From the NCBI RefSeq assembly GCF_001426265.1, contig NZ_LMDG01000036.1, forward strand, positions 225,534 through 289,533: DNA of 64,000 nt. Reading direction: 5' to 3'. Under the pieces are notes generated by a model that did no database searches, had not been told where the DNA came from, and saw only the letters and a program-made list of their open reading frames with translations. Every line of letters begins with the position of its first letter. The first letter of the stretch is position 1. The position numbers were made by a program, and so were the translations under genes. Shown here piece by piece: positions 34,477 through 42,997 of the stretch. Source of the stretch: Rhizobium sp. Root1220. GTDB lineage: Bacteria > Pseudomonadota > Alphaproteobacteria > Rhizobiales > Rhizobiaceae.

Positions 34477-35784
34477 ATGACATACACCCTCCTCCGCGGC
34501 CGGCTGCTGTCTTTCCTGCGGGCTCCGCAGAGCCTGGCCGATACCGACAGCTATCTCTATGAAAGCGACGGAGGGCTGCTGCTCAACAACGGGCTGATCG
34601 TCGCCTGCGGCGCCTTTGACGAGGTTAGCGCCGGTGCGCCGGCGGATACGATCATGATCGACCACCGGCCGCATCTGATCATGCCCGGCTTCATCGACAT
34701 GCACCTGCACTTCCCACAGATGCAGGTGATCGCCTCCTATGCGGGAAACCTCCTGGAGTGGCTGAATACCTATACCTTCCCCGAGGAGTGCCGCTTTGTC
34801 GAAAGCGCACATGCCCAACGCATCGCCACGCATTTCTACGATGAACTCGTCCGCCACGGCACGACGACGGCGGTCGCCTATTGCTCCGTCCACAAGACCT
34901 CGGCCGATGCCTACTTCGCCGAGGCCCTGAGACGGAACATGCGCATGGTCGGCGGCAAGGTGATGATGGACCGCAACGCACCGCAGGGCCTGCTCGACAC
35001 GCCACAGATGGGTTACGACGAAACCCGGCAGGTGATTGCGGACTGGCACGGCAAGGGCCGCAACCACGTTGCCATCACCCCCCGCTTCGCCATAACCTCC
35101 ACGCCGGCGCAGATGGAGGCGACCCAGGCGCTGGCCCGCGAGTTTCCCGACCTGCACATCCAGACCCACCTCTCCGAGAACCACGACGAGATCAGGTTCA
35201 CCTGCGAACTCTACCCCGAAGCAATCGACTACACCGACATCTACGCCCGCTACGGCCTGCTGGGCGACAGGACATTGTTTGGCCATTGCATCCACCTCTC
35301 CGAGCGCGAGGCGGATGCGATGAGCGAGGCAGGCTCGGTCGCGGTGCATTGCCCGACCTCCAACCTTTTCCTCGGCTCGGGCCTCTTCCCGCTGAAGGCG
35401 CTGGCCAGCCGCGACAAGCCGGTTCGAATAGGTGTCGCCACCGATATCGGCGGCGGCTCGAGCTACTCCATGCTGCGCACCATGGATGAGGCCTACAAGA
35501 TCCAGCAACTCCTCGGCGAGCGCTTGAACCCGCTGGAGAGCTACTACTACATGACGCTGGGCAACGCCCTCTCCCTCTCGTTGGCCGACAGAATCGGCAC
35601 GCTGGACACTGGCACGGACGCCGACATCGTCGTCCTTGACGCCGCCGCGACTCCTGCCATGGCGCTGAAGATGGAGGTGGTGAAAACGCTGGCGGAGGAA
35701 CTCTTCCTGCTGCAGACAATGGGCGACGACCGGGCGGTCGTCGAAACCTATGTTGCGGGCGTCGCCGCCAAGAGCACGATGTGA
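34477..35784 (+). CDS. guaD: Guanine deaminase
   Basis: 435 residues from ATG 34477, with AAAGGAAG before it. Amidohydrolase metal site: PGFIDMHLHFPQ (HxH), HLSENHDE, GHCIHLSE and the Asp in VATDIGGGSSYSM. GNLLEWLNTYTFPEE is characteristic of guanine deaminase. It turns guanine into xanthine, the substrate of the xdhABC enzyme encoded 5 kb upstream. It follows the COG3650 gene after 116 bases. Confidence 0.94.
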   Translation: MTYTLLRGRLLSFLRAPQSLADTDSYLYESDGGLLLNNGLIVACGAFDEVSAGAPADTIMIDHRPHLIMPGFIDMHLHFPQMQVIASYAGNLLEWLNTYTFPEECRFVESAHAQRIATHFYDELVRHGTTTAVAYCSVHKTSADAYFAEALRRNMRMVGGKVMMDRNAPQGLLDTPQMGYDETRQVIADWHGKGRNHVAITPRFAITSTPAQMEATQALAREFPDLHIQTHLSENHDEIRFTCELYPEAIDYTDIYARYGLLGDRTLFGHCIHLSEREADAMSEAGSVAVHCPTSNLFLGSGLFPLKALASRDKPVRIGVATDIGGGSSYSMLRTMDEAYKIQQLLGERLNPLESYYYMTLGNALSLSLADRIGTLDTGTDADIVVLDAAATPAMALKMEVVKTLAEELFLLQTMGDDRAVVETYVAGVAAKSTM

Positions 35785-35988
35785 AGGCGGATCGCTGCGA
35801 GCGTCTTGCTGATCGGCGACATTTCTCCGTCAGCCGGATGGGCGGCATCCGAACAACCGTCAGGCGCCCGGCCTCGCGGAGGCAATCATTGCTCGCTCGC
35901 TCGCCACCGCATCATCGGAATTTCCAATAACACTTGCCCTGAAATCATGTTAAGGCCATCGCACTATTCAGATGTGAAAGTCTTGTCC

Positions 35989-37131
35989 ATGGCCACTCCT
36001 CTCACCATCGCCGACCTCAAGGACCGTGCCCAGCGCCGCGTCCCGAAGATGTTTTTCGACTATGCGGATTCCGGCGCGTGGACGGAATCGACGTACCGGG
36101 CGAACGAGAGCGATTTCGCCAAAATCAAGCTGCGCCAGCGCGTGCTGGTCGACATGACGAATCGGACGCTCGAGACAACGATGATCGGTCAGAAGGTGTC
36201 GATGCCGGTCGCTCTCGCACCCACCGGCATGACCGGCATGCAGCGCGCCGATGGCGAAATGCTGGCGGCGCAAGCGGCCGAAGAGGCTGGCGTTCCGTTT
36301 ACACTATCGACCATGAGCATTTGCTCGCTCGAGGATGTCGCCTCAGTTACGACGAAGCCGTTCTGGTTCCAGCTATACGTGATGAAGGACAAGGACTTTG
36401 TCCTCAGCCTCATCAACCGCGCCAAGGCTGCGAAATGCTCGGCGTTGGTGCTTACCGCTGACTTGCAGGTCCTCGGCCAGCGCCACAAGGACTTGCGCAA
36501 TGGCCTCTCCGCCCCACCGAAGTTCACGCCAAAGCACATCTGGCAGATGGCGACGCGTCCCCTGTGGTGCCTCGAGATGTTGCAGACCAAGCACCGCAGC
36601 TTTGGCAACATCGTCGGCCACGCCACGAACGTCTCGGACCTCTCGTCGCTTTCCGCCTGGACCGCCGAGCAGTTCGATCCGCAGCTTTCGTGGGAAAACG
36701 TCGCCTGGATCAAGGAAAAATGGGGCGGCCCGTTGATCATCAAGGGTATCTGCGACGTCGAGGATGCGAAATCCGCAGCGGAGACCGGCGCCGATGCCAT
36801 CATCGTTTCCAATCATGGCGGCCGCCAGCTCGACGGCGCGCCTTCCTCGATCAGCATGCTGCCGCAGATCGTCGACGCCGTCGGCCACAAGATCGAGATC
36901 CACCTCGACGGCGGCATCCGCTCCGGCCAGGACATTCTGAAAGCCATCGCCCTTGGCGCCAAGGGTACCTATATCGGTCGCCCCTTCCTCTACGGCCTCG
37001 GAGCCATGGGCAAGGACGGCGTCAACCTGGCACTCAGCATCCTGCGCAAGGAACTGGATGTGACCATGGCGCTTTGCGGAAAACGCGACATCAACGACGT
37101 CAACTCGTCGATCATCGCCGGACGCCAATAG
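35989..37131 (+). CDS. lldD: L-lactate dehydrogenase, FMN-dependent (LldD family)
   Basis: 380 residues from ATG 35989. TIADLKDRAQRRVPKMFFDYADSGAW opens the family; the substrate/FMN motifs are APTGMTGMQ, FQLYVMKDK, the catalytic SNHGGRQLDGAPS and LDGGIRSGQDILKAIALGAKGTYIGRPF. It oxidises L-lactate to pyruvate with electrons to quinone, or a related 2-hydroxy acid such as glycolate. It sits between the guanine deaminase and the urate genes, so oxidation of a purine-derived two-carbon acid is possible, but the sequence is that of lactate enzymes. Confidence 0.88.
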   Translation: MATPLTIADLKDRAQRRVPKMFFDYADSGAWTESTYRANESDFAKIKLRQRVLVDMTNRTLETTMIGQKVSMPVALAPTGMTGMQRADGEMLAAQAAEEAGVPFTLSTMSICSLEDVASVTTKPFWFQLYVMKDKDFVLSLINRAKAAKCSALVLTADLQVLGQRHKDLRNGLSAPPKFTPKHIWQMATRPLWCLEMLQTKHRSFGNIVGHATNVSDLSSLSAWTAEQFDPQLSWENVAWIKEKWGGPLIIKGICDVEDAKSAAETGADAIIVSNHGGRQLDGAPSSISMLPQIVDAVGHKIEIHLDGGIRSGQDILKAIALGAKGTYIGRPFLYGLGAMGKDGVNLALSILRKELDVTMALCGKRDINDVNSSIIAGRQ

Positions 37132-37169
37132 AAGCTGCTGCTGCTTGCCATGGCGGCAGAACACATCGG

Positions 37170-37526
37170 TCAGCTGCCGCGGTAGGTCGAATAGCCATAA
37201 GGCGAGATCAACAGCGGCACGTGATAGTGCGCCGCCTCGTCCGCAATGCCGAAGCGGATCGGCACCAGATCGAGGAAGGCCGGATGCGGCAGTGCGACGC
37301 CAGAGCCTCGCAGATAGTCGCCGGCATGAAACATCAGCTCGTAGGTGCCCGACTTGAAGCTCTTGCCGGCAAGGATCGCGCCACCATCGACCCGGCCATC
37401 CGAATTGGTGATCACCGTCTTGATGATGTGCCGAACGTCGCCTTCGATCCGGAAAAGTTCAATCCGTAGACCTTCGGCCGGCTTGCCGGAGGCGGTGTCT
37501 AGGACATGGGTGGTCAGTCCGGTCAT
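37170..37526 (-). CDS. uraH: 5-hydroxyisourate hydrolase (transthyretin-like)
   Basis: 118 residues. N-terminal LTTHVLDTASGKPAEGLRIELF, and the C-terminal YHVPLLISPYGYSTYRGS with the YRGS end of HIU hydrolase. Active-site His9-type (THVLD) and Arg are present, as is a final Ser. It hydrolyses the product of PuuD to OHCU. It is last in an operon on this strand and overlaps allA by four bases. Confidence 0.95.
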   Translation of the reverse strand: MTGLTTHVLDTASGKPAEGLRIELFRIEGDVRHIIKTVITNSDGRVDGGAILAGKSFKSGTYELMFHAGDYLRGSGVALPHPAFLDLVPIRFGIADEAAHYHVPLLISPYGYSTYRGS

Positions 37527-38023
37527 AGGGCAGGCTCTCTAATAGTGAAGGGCGTTTCGAAGAAGAATTCCTCCAGATTGTTACCCGGCCCGTCACGATC
37601 GACGACGACGAAATCGCTGACGGCGCCAAGCGACATCAATGGATGATGCCAGACATTGCGGTGATAGTTCACGCCTTGGTCACCGCGCGCCAGAAAGACC
37701 CGCGGCCGCCCCGGACGACCGTCTTGATCCTCGGATACGACGACGAGAAACGGTCCGCCCGAAATTGGCGAGAAGCTCTGGCTGCCGAACGGGTGCCGCT
37801 CCATCATCCCGATCTGGTAGGGAAAGCTGCGCGGCTGGCCGCGAAACAGGTTGATGATGACGCGCGCACCCTCGCCCGTCGCCTCTGCCGCGGCCAGCGC
37901 GTGAAACCGTTCAGTCGTGCCGTTGTTGATATGCCGCATAGTTGCCGGATCGGCTTCGATGACATCGCCGAAGGGCGCGAAGGCAGCCTTGGTGAGAGGC
38001 TGGATGTCGAGAAAGTCTGCCAC
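37523..38023 (-). CDS. allA: Ureidoglycolate lyase
   Basis: 166 residues. LDIQPLTKAAFAPFGDVIE, MERHPFGSQSFSPISG (catalytic His region), VFLARGDQGVNYHRNVWHHPLMSL and FVVVDRDGPGNN are the AllA signatures. It cleaves ureidoglycolate to glyoxylate and urea. It starts only two bases after the hepT stop and overlaps uraH by four bases. No allantoicase, which makes its substrate, is in the window. Confidence 0.94.
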   Translation of the reverse strand: MADFLDIQPLTKAAFAPFGDVIEADPATMRHINNGTTERFHALAAAEATGEGARVIINLFRGQPRSFPYQIGMMERHPFGSQSFSPISGGPFLVVVSEDQDGRPGRPRVFLARGDQGVNYHRNVWHHPLMSLGAVSDFVVVDRDGPGNNLEEFFFETPFTIREPAL

Positions 38024-38025
38024 GT

Positions 38026-38388
38026 CTATTCACCCTCCCTATGCCAGTGGCGAATAGAATTGAGTGCGGCCAGTAGGTCCGGGATATCGTCTTTGGCGGT
38101 TGCCCAGACCTTTTCTAGGTCGATGTCGAAATATCCATGCGCAATGCGATTTCGCATGCCGCGCATCGCACTCCACGGAAATTCCGGATGTTCATCGATG
38201 AACTCTGGATGCGCTTTAAGCAGTTGCGTCGCAATCTCCGATGCCATGAGCAAGCTCATGCCAACCGCACGCTGCAAAACCAGATTGTCCAGAAAATCAG
38301 CCTTGCTGACATTCTTTAACATGGAGTGAGCGTCAGACGCGGACTGGCCCATGCGATCCAAAAGATAGGCAATGCGTTCTGGACTCAT
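38026..38388 (-). CDS. hepT: HepT-like toxin (DUF86)
   Basis: 120 residues, all helical. The catalytic HepT motif R-x4-H-x-Y is present as RNRIAHGY with Arg79, His84 and Tyr86. HepT toxins of this family cleave RNA and are neutralised when the partner MntA adds AMP units to the Tyr. The mntA start codon and hepT start overlap by four bases (ATGA). It is inserted between uraD and allA in the urate operon. Toxicity is inferred from the family. Confidence 0.85.
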   Translation of the reverse strand: MSPERIAYLLDRMGQSASDAHSMLKNVSKADFLDNLVLQRAVGMSLLMASEIATQLLKAHPEFIDEHPEFPWSAMRGMRNRIAHGYFDIDLEKVWATAKDDIPDLLAALNSIRHWHREGE

Positions 38389-38678
38389 ATGGGCTTGGCT
38401 TCCTCCAGCACACGGCAGCGGATGGCCTCTGGAAAATCTCCGAGTGTAAGCAGATGTATCGACGTCCCGATCATCATCTGATCCAGTGCATCCTGCAGGC
38501 CACCCAATGTCAGCAACGTGCTTCCCGGCAGTGCATCCACCAGAATATCGAGGTCGCTATCTACGCGATCCTCGCCCCGCGCCACCGAGCCGAACACGCG
38601 CGGGTTAGTCGCGTTAAAGCGCTTCGTCGCCTCGCGGATCGCCTGCCTGTTTCTCTCCAGCACCTCGGATGGCTTCAT
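38385..38678 (-). CDS. mntA: MntA-like antitoxin, nucleotidyltransferase
   Basis: 97 residues from ATG 38678, with AGGAGG nine bases upstream (an ATG at 38702 adds a short poor leader). It has the minimal nucleotidyltransferase motif GS-x10-DxD: Gly30, Ser31, then Asp42 and Asp44 in GSVARGEDRVDSDLDILVD. Such proteins AMPylate the paired HepT. It follows uraD after 70 bases on the same strand and is coupled to hepT. Confidence 0.88.
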   Translation of the reverse strand: MKPSEVLERNRQAIREATKRFNATNPRVFGSVARGEDRVDSDLDILVDALPGSTLLTLGGLQDALDQMMIGTSIHLLTLGDFPEAIRCRVLEEAKPI

Positions 38679-38748
38679 CGCGGTCGACCTCCTGTTTCGC
38701 AACTATAAGCCACGGATGCAAAAGAGAAAAGTGGCACTGTGACGCCAC

Positions 38749-39246
38749 TCAGCGGTCGGGCAGCAGCGCCGTCAGCCGAAGCAATGCAATCCGCTCCACC
38801 TGCGCCGTCGCCGTCGCAAATTCCTCGTCGCGGCTGTTGTCGATCCGCTTTTCGAATGCAGCCAAAATGTCGTCCTTGTTCAGACCCTTCACGGCGATGA
38901 TAAACGGAAAGCCGAACTTTTCGACATAGGCTGTGTTGAGCGCTGTGAAGCGTGCATGCTCCTCGATACTCAGCCGGTCGAGACCGGCGCCCGCCTGTTC
39001 CTTTTTGCTGTCCTCAGTCAGCTCGCCGGCAATCGCCAGTCGCCCGGCAAGATCCGGGTGCGCGCGCAGCACGCCGAGCTGCTCCTCCGGGCTCGCCGAT
39101 CGAAAGATCGCCACAAGTGCCGTGTGAACCCGGTCGACATCCAGCTTTTCGCCGACGAAGCCGTCGTCGTAGGTCCGCTCGGCAATGAAGGGAGAATGCT
39201 CGAACACACCGCCGAAGCGGGACACGAATTCGTCGCGTGAAATCAT
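38749..39246 (-). CDS. uraD: OHCU decarboxylase
   Basis: 165 residues from ATG 39246, whose A overlaps the puuE stop (TGATG). RFGGVFEHSPFIAERTYD contains the His-x-x-Phe/Ala region, AHPDLAGRL the catalytic His and Pro, and KFGFPFIIAVKG the final family motif. It decarboxylates OHCU to S-allantoin, after UraH. The gene lies between puuE and mntA. Confidence 0.95.
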   Translation of the reverse strand: MISRDEFVSRFGGVFEHSPFIAERTYDDGFVGEKLDVDRVHTALVAIFRSASPEEQLGVLRAHPDLAGRLAIAGELTEDSKKEQAGAGLDRLSIEEHARFTALNTAYVEKFGFPFIIAVKGLNKDDILAAFEKRIDNSRDEEFATATAQVERIALLRLTALLPDR

Positions 39247-40169
39247 CAGATCGTTTCCGGTTTGTGATGCTTGTGCCAGTGCTCGGCAATCTCCACGCGG
39301 CGTGGGATCCACACCTTGTCGTGCTTCAACACATATTCCATAAACCGCCTCAGCGCTGCTGCACGGCCGGGACGTCCGACGAGGCGGCAGTGCAGGCCAA
39401 CCGACAGCATCTTCGCGCTGCCTGCCTTGCCCTCCTCATACAGCGTGTCGAACGCATCCTTGAGATAGGCGAAGAACTGGTCGCCGGAATTGAAGCCTTG
39501 CGGCGTCGCAAAGCGCATGTCGTTGGTTTCAAGCGTGTAGGGAACGATCAGGAACGGCTTCTCGTCCACTCCCTTCACCCAATAGGGAAGATCGTCGGCG
39601 TAAGAGTCGGAAGAATAAAGGAAACCGCCCTCTTCCTGCACCAGCCGCAGGGTGTTGTCGGAAGGCTTGCCCTGATACATGCCATAGGGCCGCTCGCCGG
39701 TCAGCTCCGTGTGCAGCCGTACCGCTTCGAGAATGTGCTTGCGCTCCAGATCCTCCGGAAAATCCTTGTACTCCAGCCAGCGGTAGCCGTGGCTGGCGAT
39801 CTCCCAGCCTGCTTCCCTCATCGCAGCAACCGCCTCCGGGTTGCGGGCCATGGCGAGCGTCACGCCGTAGACGGTGGCCTGCACCTTGAGTTCGGTGAAC
39901 ATCCGCCATAGCCGCCAGAAGCCGGCCCGAGAGCCATACTCGTAGATCGATTCCATGTTCAGATTGCGTTGACCCGGCCAGGCCGCTGCGCCCACGATTT
40001 CCGACAGCAGGTTCTCGGCAGCCGGATCGCCATCGAGGATCGAGCTTTCGCCACCCTCCTCGTAATTGATCACGAACTGAACGGCCACGCGCGCATCGCC
40101 CGGCCACTTCGGATCGGGGGTATTGCGGCCATAGCCGACAAGATTGCGCGGATAAGTCTCGGATACCAT
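39246..40169 (-). CDS. puuE: Allantoinase PuuE (polysaccharide deacetylase fold)
   Basis: 307 residues. NLVGYGRNTPDPKWPGDARVAVQFVINYEEGGE, then EYGSRAGFWRLWRMFTELKVQATVYGVTLAMARNPEA and SHGYRWLEYKD mark the PuuE branch, which is annotated as allantoinase without metal-dependent amidohydrolase motifs. It opens allantoin to allantoate. It is the first gene of the operon puuE-uraD-mntA-hepT-allA-uraH read leftwards, all tightly packed except a 70-base gap before mntA. Confidence 0.92.
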   Translation of the reverse strand: MVSETYPRNLVGYGRNTPDPKWPGDARVAVQFVINYEEGGESSILDGDPAAENLLSEIVGAAAWPGQRNLNMESIYEYGSRAGFWRLWRMFTELKVQATVYGVTLAMARNPEAVAAMREAGWEIASHGYRWLEYKDFPEDLERKHILEAVRLHTELTGERPYGMYQGKPSDNTLRLVQEEGGFLYSSDSYADDLPYWVKGVDEKPFLIVPYTLETNDMRFATPQGFNSGDQFFAYLKDAFDTLYEEGKAGSAKMLSVGLHCRLVGRPGRAAALRRFMEYVLKHDKVWIPRRVEIAEHWHKHHKPETI

Positions 40170-40268
40170 GAAATCACCTTCCGGAAAGTCGCGCGAACGG
40201 TAGCATCCGGGGGCGGAATGTCGAGGCGGAAAGTAGGAAACAGGGTTTTACGTTTACGGCACAACCTC

Positions 40269-40991
40269 TTAGACCGCGACCGCCACCCGTTCCTTGCGTG
40301 CGCTGACCTTGCCCATCGGATGCAGGGAATGCACCCTGAACGGCCCGCCGTTGCCTTCCTCGACCATCAGCGCGACACTCGACACCCTGATCGGATCGGC
40401 GAGAACCGGTTCGAAGACGTTGCGGAGCGCCAGCTCGATCCGCGGCATATCGACATGGTTGACCGGACCTGTCAGCGGCATGTGAAACCGAAACTCATCC
40501 ATCACGTAGGGACTTCCCCAACGATACAGATTGGCGAACTGCGCAGCAGAGAGACCATCGGGATCGCTGCGTTCGATGTCCGCTTCGCTGAGTGGTGAAC
40601 GGAAGCGATCGAACTCCTGCACCACCGCCGACGCGAGATAATGGACATGTTCGCAGGGCAACGACGGCGCCAAGCTATAGAACCCGCCCATCCGTGCGAC
40701 TTCCAGCTGTCGGATGTGAAACGGTGCCAATGTCCCGCAGAACCGCATCATGTCGCGCAAAAGTTGAGCTTCGGAAACATCCGGCGCAAGCCGAAACGGC
40801 GCCTTGAGAACTCCGTGGAATCCGTACCGTCTCGGCACCGCCGTGTGGAACGCGATCTCGTGTATGCTCAGCCCGCGTATCGACGTAGGTTCGACCATCT
40901 CGCCGGAAAACACGTTCCGACCCAACCAATTCGCGGCCACGTGCGAAAGGGCATCGCCCGCAGCAGGCGTGAAACAGATGGCGTAACGCAT
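40269..40991 (-). CDS. DUF1045 protein, 2H phosphoesterase-like
   Basis: 240 residues from ATG 40991, with GGAGGGAG upstream; the earlier in-frame start at 41135 runs through the overlap with the next gene. RYAICFTPAAGDALSHVAANWLGR opens DUF1045. The pair HGVLKAPF (about 58-65) and HMPLTG (C-terminal third) have the H-x-x-(T/S/L) character of 2H phosphoesterases, a fold that opens cyclic phosphates. DUF1045 genes usually lie with phosphonate (C-P lyase) genes; none are here. It reads towards puuE, 99 bases on. Confidence 0.7.
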   Translation of the reverse strand: MRYAICFTPAAGDALSHVAANWLGRNVFSGEMVEPTSIRGLSIHEIAFHTAVPRRYGFHGVLKAPFRLAPDVSEAQLLRDMMRFCGTLAPFHIRQLEVARMGGFYSLAPSLPCEHVHYLASAVVQEFDRFRSPLSEADIERSDPDGLSAAQFANLYRWGSPYVMDEFRFHMPLTGPVNHVDMPRIELALRNVFEPVLADPIRVSSVALMVEEGNGGPFRVHSLHPMGKVSARKERVAVAV

Positions 40992-41103
40992 GCGGCTCCC
41001 TCCCTCGGCAAACGGCGCAGCACCTCCGCCGCTCCGTTGTTGCGTTAGCAGATAGGTGATTTGCATGACAGAATGACGAAAGGCAGGGAATGCCGATTCA
41101 CGT

Positions 41104-42282
41104 CTAGCGTGAAGCCACGCGAATGTGACTGGCAAGCAGAAAGCTGTCAGGCAACCTGAAGGATGGCGTCTGGCCGATAGCTTCGTGAACGGCGGCCTCC
41201 GCCAGGCGATGCGCCAGTCCGAAGCTGACCTTGAAGCCGCCGGTCAATGCAATGAGCTTTTCATGTGCGGGATGACTACCCACCATGGGGTCGCGATCAA
41301 TCGCTTTCGGCCTGAGACCGGCCCAGCGTTCGATGACCGGTGCTTCCGCGAGCGCAGGAACGAGTCGCCTTGCGGCCTCGAGCAATCCGTCCAGCTGGCC
41401 GTCGGTGGACAAAGGATCGTCGAAGCGGTTCTCGCTGGTGCTGCCAACGGCGACATGGCCACCCTCGTGCGCAACGACATAGAGACCATCACGGAAAATT
41501 GTCGGGTAGCACGGGTCGACGTCCGCCTTGAGCAACGCCGCCTGCCCTTTGACCGGCTGTCCGAGCGGCTGCGTCAGGTCACTCGTGTATCGCTCCAGCA
41601 ACGGAAAGGAACGGTGTCCCGCAGCCACGATACACCGGCCGAAGGCAATGTTCCCGGCGGACGTCTCGGCGATACCGCGCCGGAGATCAAGATTGCCAAT
41701 GGTGACATCCTCAAAAATCCTGACATGCCTTGCGCGCCGCAGAAATGCAGCCAGGACGCCTATGAGCGACCTCGGAGCGACCCGGGCGGCAAGCGTGTCA
41801 TGCACGAAGCCACTCGCGCCGGCAACAGGATTGAGCCAACCTGTGACCGGCGGCACATCGACCACTTCCCACTGGAAGCGCCGCTCGTCGGCAATCCAGC
41901 GCACGTCGGCATCGCGAGAATGTCCTAGCCCAATGTCGCGCAAATGCGGCTTGGGCAACGGAATGAGCCGCCCCGAGCGCCGGTACCCGGCCGAAAGGCC
42001 AGTCTCGCCTTCCAGAACCGAAATGTCGGCTTCGAGTGAGACGAGCGCGTCGAACTGGAACTGCTTCTTGGCATTCCACTTGTCCGGCATGTGCGGCATC
42101 AAGGCGCCCAGCAGTCCACCGCTGGCACCCTGCCCAAGCCGTCCCGCGTCGACCAGCAGCGTATCGATCCCCAGGCGTTCCGCGTGAACCGCAGCCCAAA
42201 GGCCCATGATGCCGCCACCGACGATCAGCAGTGCTACGCACGATTGACCCGAAGGCAAGGCCGGACTATCGGCTGTTGGCAT
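41104..42282 (-). CDS. FAD-dependent oxidoreductase, DAO family (MnmC1-like?)
   Basis: 392 residues. VALLIVGGGIMGLWAAVHAERLG (about 17-39) is the dinucleotide fold, and the C-terminal IDRDPMVGSHPAHEKLIALTGGFKVSFGLAHRLAEAAV is the closing motif of the glycine/D-amino acid oxidase family. The family includes the N-acyl, sarcosine and the MnmC1 domain that removes carboxymethyl from tRNA uridine 34. The divergent neighbour is MnmD, the other half of E. coli MnmC, so this may be the detached oxidase. The start codons of the two genes overlap in CATG (42280-42283). D-amino acid oxidation is the alternative. Confidence 0.8.
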   Translation of the reverse strand: MPTADSPALPSGQSCVALLIVGGGIMGLWAAVHAERLGIDTLLVDAGRLGQGASGGLLGALMPHMPDKWNAKKQFQFDALVSLEADISVLEGETGLSAGYRRSGRLIPLPKPHLRDIGLGHSRDADVRWIADERRFQWEVVDVPPVTGWLNPVAGASGFVHDTLAARVAPRSLIGVLAAFLRRARHVRIFEDVTIGNLDLRRGIAETSAGNIAFGRCIVAAGHRSFPLLERYTSDLTQPLGQPVKGQAALLKADVDPCYPTIFRDGLYVVAHEGGHVAVGSTSENRFDDPLSTDGQLDGLLEAARRLVPALAEAPVIERWAGLRPKAIDRDPMVGSHPAHEKLIALTGGFKVSFGLAHRLAEAAVHEAIGQTPSFRLPDSFLLASHIRVASR

Positions 42283-42997
42283 GACAGATACAGATCCCGA
42301 TCAGATTGGCAGGGCAAACCAGCCGCTTGAATGGCGCGACGGCGATATGCCCTATTCACCGGCTTTTGGCGACCACTTTTATTGCCAGACCGATGGACGA
42401 CTGGAATGCGATCACGTCTTCCTTGCAGGCAACGGCCTGCCGCAACGCTGGCGTGGGTCGAACTCGTTTCTGATCGGCGAGCTGGGCTTCGGCACCGGCC
42501 TGAACTTTGCCGAGACATGGCGACAATGGAAGTTGCAGCGCTCGCACGGCCAGCACCTGCATTTCATGTCGTTCGAGCTCTACCCCATGCGCAGCGACGA
42601 GATCGATCGCGCCCTGTCGCACTGGCCGGAGATCGACGCCGAGCGCCGGGCTTTGGGAGACGCCTGGCCGGAAACGCCGCAAGGGACGGTTTCCCTCGCA
42701 TTGGACGCCCAAACCACGCTCAGCGTCGTCTGTGGCCGCGCCTTCGAGGGAGTTGCCGCGGCACGGCAAGGGTTTGACGCCTGGTATCTGGATGGCTTCG
42801 CACCGTCCCGCAACGCCGACATGTGGTCGGCGGAACTGCTGCATCTGGTCTGCGAAAAAACCATTCCTGGCGGCAGCTTCGCCACCTACGCCGCCGCCGG
42901 TTTCGTCCGGCGTAACCTGATTGCCGCCGGATTTGCCGTGGAGCGCCGCGGCGGCTTCGCTGGCAAGCGTGAGATGCTTTGCGGCATCAAATCCTGA
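42281..42997 (+). CDS. mnmD: tRNA (mnm5s2U34) methyltransferase MnmD
   Basis: 238 residues. GELGFGTGLNFAETW is the SAM loop, PLEWRDGDMPYSPAFGDHFY the family opening, and FDAWYLDGFAPSRNADMWSAELL the DGFAP catalytic motif unique to MnmD/MnmC2. It methylates 5-aminomethyl-2-thiouridine at the wobble base of tRNAs. In E. coli it is fused to an FAD domain; here it is a separate, divergent protein whose start overlaps that of a DAO-family gene. Its last 11 bases overlap the histidine kinase gene end on the other strand. Confidence 0.92.
   Translation: MTDTDPDQIGRANQPLEWRDGDMPYSPAFGDHFYCQTDGRLECDHVFLAGNGLPQRWRGSNSFLIGELGFGTGLNFAETWRQWKLQRSHGQHLHFMSFELYPMRSDEIDRALSHWPEIDAERRALGDAWPETPQGTVSLALDAQTTLSVVCGRAFEGVAAARQGFDAWYLDGFAPSRNADMWSAELLHLVCEKTIPGGSFATYAAAGFVRRNLIAAGFAVERRGGFAGKREMLCGIKS

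Noticed and set aside
34267..35508. 413-residue open frame on the minus strand
   Set aside because: Antisense to guaD, which has all amidohydrolase metal motifs.
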